Below are positions 60,141-64,000 of a DNA stretch of 64,000 nucleotides, piece after piece; positions within the stretch are counted from its first letter, which is position 1, and each line of letters starts with the position of its first letter. This stretch comes from an uncultured Prevotellaceae bacterium (GTDB taxonomy: Bacteria > Bacteroidota > Bacteroidia > Bacteroidales > Bacteroidaceae): the NCBI GenBank assembly GCA_902764705.1, contig CACWWZ010000011.1, positions 1 through 64,000 on the forward strand. The letters are read 5' to 3'. Made by a program: the position numbers and the translations under genes. A model generated the notes under the pieces. The model searched no databases and was not told the origin of the DNA. It saw only the letters and a list, made by a program, of their open reading frames with translations.

Positions 60141-61271
60141 ATGAAAAAGAAAAGCGTATTGACATGGGCTGTAGCAATAACTACGGTGGTCAGCGGCTTG
60201 ACGGCGTGTAATATTGACATGCCTCAGCAGACAGACTCATCGTTTGAAACGATGACAGTGAAGAAATCAGACATTGAGCTGCCTTATAAGTTCAGTGCCA
60301 GGATGAAAGGTCAGAACGACGTAACGGTTACACCACAGGTTAGTGGCCAGTTGATGAAGATTTGTGTGGCTGAAGGTCAGCAGGTGAAGAAGGGACAGAC
60401 GCTGTTCGTCATCGACTCCCGTAATGCCCAGCTGGAACTGGAGGCTGCTCAGGCTAATCTGCAGGCTGCCTTGGCCCAGGAGAACTCAGCTAAGCTGGAG
60501 TACGAGTCGAACAAGAACCTGTTTGACAAGAAAATCGTGAGCAGCTATATGCTGAACAACTCCGAGAACTCGTATAAGCAGGCGCAGGCATCGGTAGCTC
60601 AGGCACGTGCTGCCGTGAACCGTGCGAAGGTGAACCTGGGTTTCTGCACCATTACGGCTAATGTATCGGGCGTTATCGGCGAAATTCCTGTACGCACCGG
60701 TGACCAGGTGTCGCCAGCGATCCAGCTGACCATTCTGAGCGGCAACACAACGATGTATGCCGAGTTTTCGGTTACGGAGTCCATTGTCGAGGCAATGGTG
60801 CAGAACAGCATGAAAGCTGCCGATGTAGAGAAATATATTTCTAACCTGCCCCCGGCAACGTTTGTCATGAAAAACGGTACGGAGTATCCCCATCAGGGAC
60901 GTGTTACCAGCTTGACGGGTGTCGTGAATGCCGCTACGGGCTCGCTGACGGCAAAGGTGTCGTTCCCCAACCCCGACGGCCATCTGTACTCCGGCATACA
61001 GGGTACGGTGGTGATGAACTTCGCCGAGAAGGATGTGATAGTCGTTCCCCAGAATGCTGTGGTACGTCTTCAGGACAAGTCGCAGGTTTACAAGGTTCAG
61101 GCCGACAGTACGGCCACCGCTGTTGAGGTGACAACAGAAGATGCCGGCAACGGTAAGGACTTTGTCATTCTCAGTGGCTTGAATGCCGGCGACAAGATCG
61201 TGACCGTCGGAGCCAACAACGTGACGGAAGGACAGAAGGTTTTGTTTCCTGAAGTGAAGAGTGAAGAATAA
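60141..61271 (+). CDS. RND efflux periplasmic adaptor lipoprotein (AcrA/MexA type)
   Basis: A 376-residue membrane fusion protein that links the inner-membrane RND pump to an outer-membrane channel. The lipoprotein signal ends VVSGLTACN. The lipoyl-like half-motifs are VTPQVSGQLMKICVAEGQ and VKKGQTLFVID, flanking an alpha hairpin (LELEAAQANLQAALAQENSA). A beta-barrel domain and a membrane-proximal domain follow (VVPQNAVVRLQDKSQVYKV; LSGLNAGDKIVTVGANNVTE). It is the first gene of the operon; the pump gene follows after 41 nt. No regulator of the TetR or MarR type is adjacent. Confidence 0.92.
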   Translation: MKKKSVLTWAVAITTVVSGLTACNIDMPQQTDSSFETMTVKKSDIELPYKFSARMKGQNDVTVTPQVSGQLMKICVAEGQQVKKGQTLFVIDSRNAQLELEAAQANLQAALAQENSAKLEYESNKNLFDKKIVSSYMLNNSENSYKQAQASVAQARAAVNRAKVNLGFCTITANVSGVIGEIPVRTGDQVSPAIQLTILSGNTTMYAEFSVTESIVEAMVQNSMKAADVEKYISNLPPATFVMKNGTEYPHQGRVTSLTGVVNAATGSLTAKVSFPNPDGHLYSGIQGTVVMNFAEKDVIVVPQNAVVRLQDKSQVYKVQADSTATAVEVTTEDAGNGKDFVILSGLNAGDKIVTVGANNVTEGQKVLFPEVKSEE

Positions 61272-61274
61272 TGT

Positions 61275-61314
61275 CGTTATATCGTCATAACGTTATATCG
61301 TAATTTTGTAATAT
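61275..61314. repeat. 8-mer array between efflux adaptor and pump genes, 5 units
   Basis: CGTTATAT and related octamers start at 61275, 61283, 61291, 61299 and 61307; units 1 and 3 are identical. The last unit reaches the ATG of the pump gene. Confidence 0.6.
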
Positions 61315-64000
61315 GAAAAACAATATTTTCATTAATAAATACGTGATGGCGTGTGCCATCTCGATTGTGATAGCGCTGGTGGGCTATATCTCGATGAGCA
61401 CGCTGGCAGTCGAGCAATATCCGGATATCGCACCGCCTACGGTGAGTGTCAACACCGCCTATTCCGGTGCTGACGAGAACACGGTGATGAAGTCGGTCAT
61501 CCAGCCTCTGGAAGAGGCTATCAACGGTGTGCCCGACATGACCTACATGACGTCAAAGGCTGCCTCTGACGGTAGTGCTGATATTACTGTCTATTTTAAG
61601 CAGGGCACTGATCCCGACATGGCAACGGTCAATGTGCAGAACCGTGTGACCTCAGCACAGGCACTGCTGCCTGCCGACGTCATCAAGGTGGGTGTGAAGG
61701 TAGAGAAACGTCAGAACAACATTCTGCAGATCTTCGCCGTGAAGAGTGCCGATGGCAAGTACGACGAGGACTTCGTGTCGAACTACGTCGACATCAACAT
61801 CAAGCCTCGACTGATGCGTATCACCGGTGTCGGTAACGTGCAGAGCCTGGGTAACACCTATGCTTTGCGCATCTGGCTGAAGCCCGACGTGATGGCACAG
61901 TATGGTCTGACGCCTAATGAGATCTTCGCAGCCATCGGCGGACAGAGTTTCGTGTCGGCCGTGGGTTCGCTGGGTGAGCAGTCGGAAAACTCTTACCAGT
62001 ACTCGATGCAGTACAAGGGTACGCTGAAGACTGTCGAGGAGTTCAACGACATTGTATTGCGTACCAGCGGCGGCGGCATGCTGCACCTGAGCGATGTGGC
62101 CGAGGTGAAGATTGGTGCCATGAGTTACAACTTCACATCGAACATCCAGGATAAGCCGGGTGCTATGTTCATGGTGTTCGCGGCGCCGGGTGCCAATGCC
62201 ACTCAGGTGAACGCCCGCATCAAGAAGGCCTTTGAGGAGGCGAAGTCTACGATGCCTGCCGGACTGGAGGTGGTGACCTTGATGACCAGTGACGACTTCC
62301 TTTTCGCGGCCATCCACAACGTGGTCGAGACACTCGTCATCGCCATCATCCTCGTTATTTTGGTGGTGTTCTTCTTCCTGCAGAACTTCAAGGCAACGAT
62401 TATCCCCTCTATATCTATTATCGTATCATTGTTGGGTACCTTTGCCATCGTCTCGCTGGCAGGCTTCTCGCTGAACATCCTGACGCTGTTTGCACTGGTG
62501 CTGGCCATCGGTACGGTGGTGGATGACGCCATTGTTGTGGTCGAGGCCGTCATGGCGAAGATGGAGAGCGGCATCAGCGATGCCCGTGAAGCTACGCGCC
62601 AGGCCATGAGTGAGGTGTCGGTAGCCGTGGTATCGTGTACTTTGGTATTCATGGCGGTGTTCATCCCCGTGACCTTCATGCCAGGAACCTCAGGCACGTT
62701 CTTCACCCAGTTCGGTGTGACCATTGCCTCGTCCGTCGGTCTGTCGTGTGTATCAGCCCTGACGCTCTGTCCTGCTCTCTGCGCTATCATGATGCGCATC
62801 AAAGAAGGCAAGCAGGAAGGCAAGGGCCTGACTTATTACACGAGGAAGGCCTATACCGTCAGTTATAATGCTATCTACAACAAATACAGCAAAGCCGTCA
62901 AGAAGTTCATCAAGCGCCCCATCATAGCATGGAGTGTGTTGGCTGTGGCCGCCGTGCTGCTGGTGTTCTTCATGAAGAGCCTGCCATCGGGTCTTGTACC
63001 CCAGGAGGACCAGGGTGTGTTCTTGGCTGAGTTGCGTGCACCTGAAGGTACCACGCTGAAGCAGACCCGTGAGATGGTGAAACAAGTGGAGGCGAAGGTG
63101 AAGAAGATTCCTGAACTGGAGAGTTTTGCCGTATGCTGCGGCTACGGTATGTTCTCGGGTGCAGGTTCCAACTTCGCTACCCTTATTGTCCGTCTGAAGA
63201 ACTGGGAAGAGCGTCCGGGCATGAACCACCTGCTGACGCTGGTCATGTATCGTTTCTACTTTGACTGCCAGGATATCAAGGACGTGCAGGTGATGCCCTT
63301 CGAGCTGCCTCAGATTCCCGGCTATGGTACTAGTAACAGTGTGAGTCTGGTGGTGGAAGACCCCACCGATGGAAACCTGTCGGAGTTTGCCAAGCAGACT
63401 GAGCACTTCCTGACCAAATTGTCTGAGCGTCCGGAGATTGCTTCCGCCATGTCGACGTATTCTGAGCGTTTCCCGAAATATCAGGTCGATGTCGATCCTG
63501 CCCAGTGCGACCGTGCCGGCGTAGCTCCCGCTGACGTACTCAATACGCTTGGAACCTTCTGCGGTGGTGCCTACATCGGTAACTTCAACCAGTTTGGTAA
63601 GGTTTACCGCATCATGGCAGCCGCCTCGCCCGAATACCGTCTTGACCCGTCGTCGCTGAACAACATCTTCGTGCAGGTGAAGGGCGGCAAAATGGCGCCC
63701 ATCTCTGAGTTCGTCACACTGAAGGAGATTGTCGGTCCGCCAAGCATCGAGCACTTCAACCTGTTCCAGAGCTTATCCTGTTACATTACCACTGGTAGTG
63801 GCTACACCGAAGGCGATGCCCACAAAGCCATTGCCGAGGTGTTCAAGCAGGAGATGCCTTCAACGGCTACCTACGAGTATAGCGGCATGTCGCGCGAGTT
63901 GGAAGAGGCTGCAGGCTCTAATGCCACGTCCCTCATCTACGTCATTTGCGCCATCTTGATTTACCTCATCCTGGCATCTCTGTACAACTCGTGGTTCACA
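61313..64000 (+). CDS. RND efflux pump, inner-membrane transporter (AcrB/MexB type), partial
   Basis: The frame is open from an ATG to the window end (896 codons, about 85 percent of a typical 1040-residue protein). It begins with a transmembrane helix (MACAISIVIALVGYISMSTL) and VEQYPDIAPPTVSVNTAYSG, the classic HAE1 N-terminus. Visible motifs include the helix-4 Asp pair in LAIGTVVDDAIVVVEAVM, AVVSCTLVFMAVFIPVTFMP before the first cytoplasmic loop, and the second periplasmic repeat. Substrates may be drugs, bile acids or similar amphiphiles. The outer-membrane channel gene would be expected next, beyond the window. Confidence 0.95.
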   Translation, partial: MKNNIFINKYVMACAISIVIALVGYISMSTLAVEQYPDIAPPTVSVNTAYSGADENTVMKSVIQPLEEAINGVPDMTYMTSKAASDGSADITVYFKQGTDPDMATVNVQNRVTSAQALLPADVIKVGVKVEKRQNNILQIFAVKSADGKYDEDFVSNYVDINIKPRLMRITGVGNVQSLGNTYALRIWLKPDVMAQYGLTPNEIFAAIGGQSFVSAVGSLGEQSENSYQYSMQYKGTLKTVEEFNDIVLRTSGGGMLHLSDVAEVKIGAMSYNFTSNIQDKPGAMFMVFAAPGANATQVNARIKKAFEEAKSTMPAGLEVVTLMTSDDFLFAAIHNVVETLVIAIILVILVVFFFLQNFKATIIPSISIIVSLLGTFAIVSLAGFSLNILTLFALVLAIGTVVDDAIVVVEAVMAKMESGISDAREATRQAMSEVSVAVVSCTLVFMAVFIPVTFMPGTSGTFFTQFGVTIASSVGLSCVSALTLCPALCAIMMRIKEGKQEGKGLTYYTRKAYTVSYNAIYNKYSKAVKKFIKRPIIAWSVLAVAAVLLVFFMKSLPSGLVPQEDQGVFLAELRAPEGTTLKQTREMVKQVEAKVKKIPELESFAVCCGYGMFSGAGSNFATLIVRLKNWEERPGMNHLLTLVMYRFYFDCQDIKDVQVMPFELPQIPGYGTSNSVSLVVEDPTDGNLSEFAKQTEHFLTKLSERPEIASAMSTYSERFPKYQVDVDPAQCDRAGVAPADVLNTLGTFCGGAYIGNFNQFGKVYRIMAAASPEYRLDPSSLNNIFVQVKGGKMAPISEFVTLKEIVGPPSIEHFNLFQSLSCYITTGSGYTEGDAHKAIAEVFKQEMPSTATYEYSGMSRELEEAAGSNATSLIYVICAILIYLILASLYNSWFT

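Noticed and set aside
62753-63754. Minus-strand frame of 333 codons opposite the RND pump
   Set aside because: Shadow of the pump gene; the plus-strand product is a clear AcrB-type transporter.

Overview
The window looks like a chromosomal segment of a Prevotella-like member of the Bacteroidales. Nearly every transcription unit is preceded by the Bacteroidetes promoter form: TTTG or TTG at -33, about 20 nt, then TAnnTTTG at -7. Leaders are A-rich and lack Shine-Dalgarno sequences. The gene content agrees: a Bacteroidetes-only small ribosome-associated protein (DUF4295), a DUF4835/PorD-like protein, GldB-like, DUF4861 and BspA/LRR_5 proteins, an FHS-family galactose transporter, and Ala/Glu-tailed bS16 and bL9. 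I see no rRNA, tRNA, CRISPR array, phage or complete IS element.

Layout. 0-2.3 kb: start of a lipoprotein gene, a DUF234-type ATPase and a probable gene remnant. 2.6-11 kb: thrS, a REC-histidine kinase, SPFH and NfeD membrane proteins, a small HTH protein, deoD and htpG. 11-16 kb: a small acidic protein, a BspA-like leucine-rich-repeat protein, map, and a decayed clostripain-family protease. 16-25 kb: translation and envelope genes: tsaD, pncC, rpmB-rpmG-DUF4295, ftsY-rimO, an HU gene, a membrane-anchored HU-LysM-like protein, then rpsF (frameshifted here)-rpsR-rplI. 24.5-35 kb: mtaB with a glycosyltransferase, DUF4861, GldB-like, dnaB, a degenerate protease-TPR protein, recN and a PorD-like protein. 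35-43 kb: uxaC, a sensor kinase lacking its phospho-acceptor His, a phytase-like esterase, a second AAA+ ATPase, and an unusual xanthine phosphoribosyltransferase-PreA fusion. 43-52 kb: the galactose operon galM-gluP-galK, folC, dnaJ, grpE, an ABC-F protein and rpsP. 52-58 kb: three glycosyltransferases and a polysaccharide flippase. 57-64 kb: a porin, an RlmD-type methyltransferase, and an RND efflux pump cut by the window end.

The most striking unexplained signal is a dense set of short-period quasi-tandem arrays. At least a dozen gene junctions carry 3-8 units of a 7-mer (sometimes 8-mer) whose sequence differs at each site while the period stays fixed. Three convergent junctions instead carry CTAG arrays with a 9-10 nt period. 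Related arrays also sit inside genes, in frame, in rimO, mtaB, rlmD, tsaD and the Xpt-PreA fusion, where they encode hydrophilic inserts. A second theme is palindromes at promoters: one overlaps -33/-7 of the REC-kinase gene; related palindromes lie at distal promoter-like boxes upstream of map and mtaB with a compensated base change, and a looser one lies upstream of thrS; a candidate LacI-type site is shared by uxaC and galM.

All calls come from reading the sequence. Function assignments rest on recognised motifs and family knowledge. Promoters, operators and repeat roles are inferences. No searches were run.
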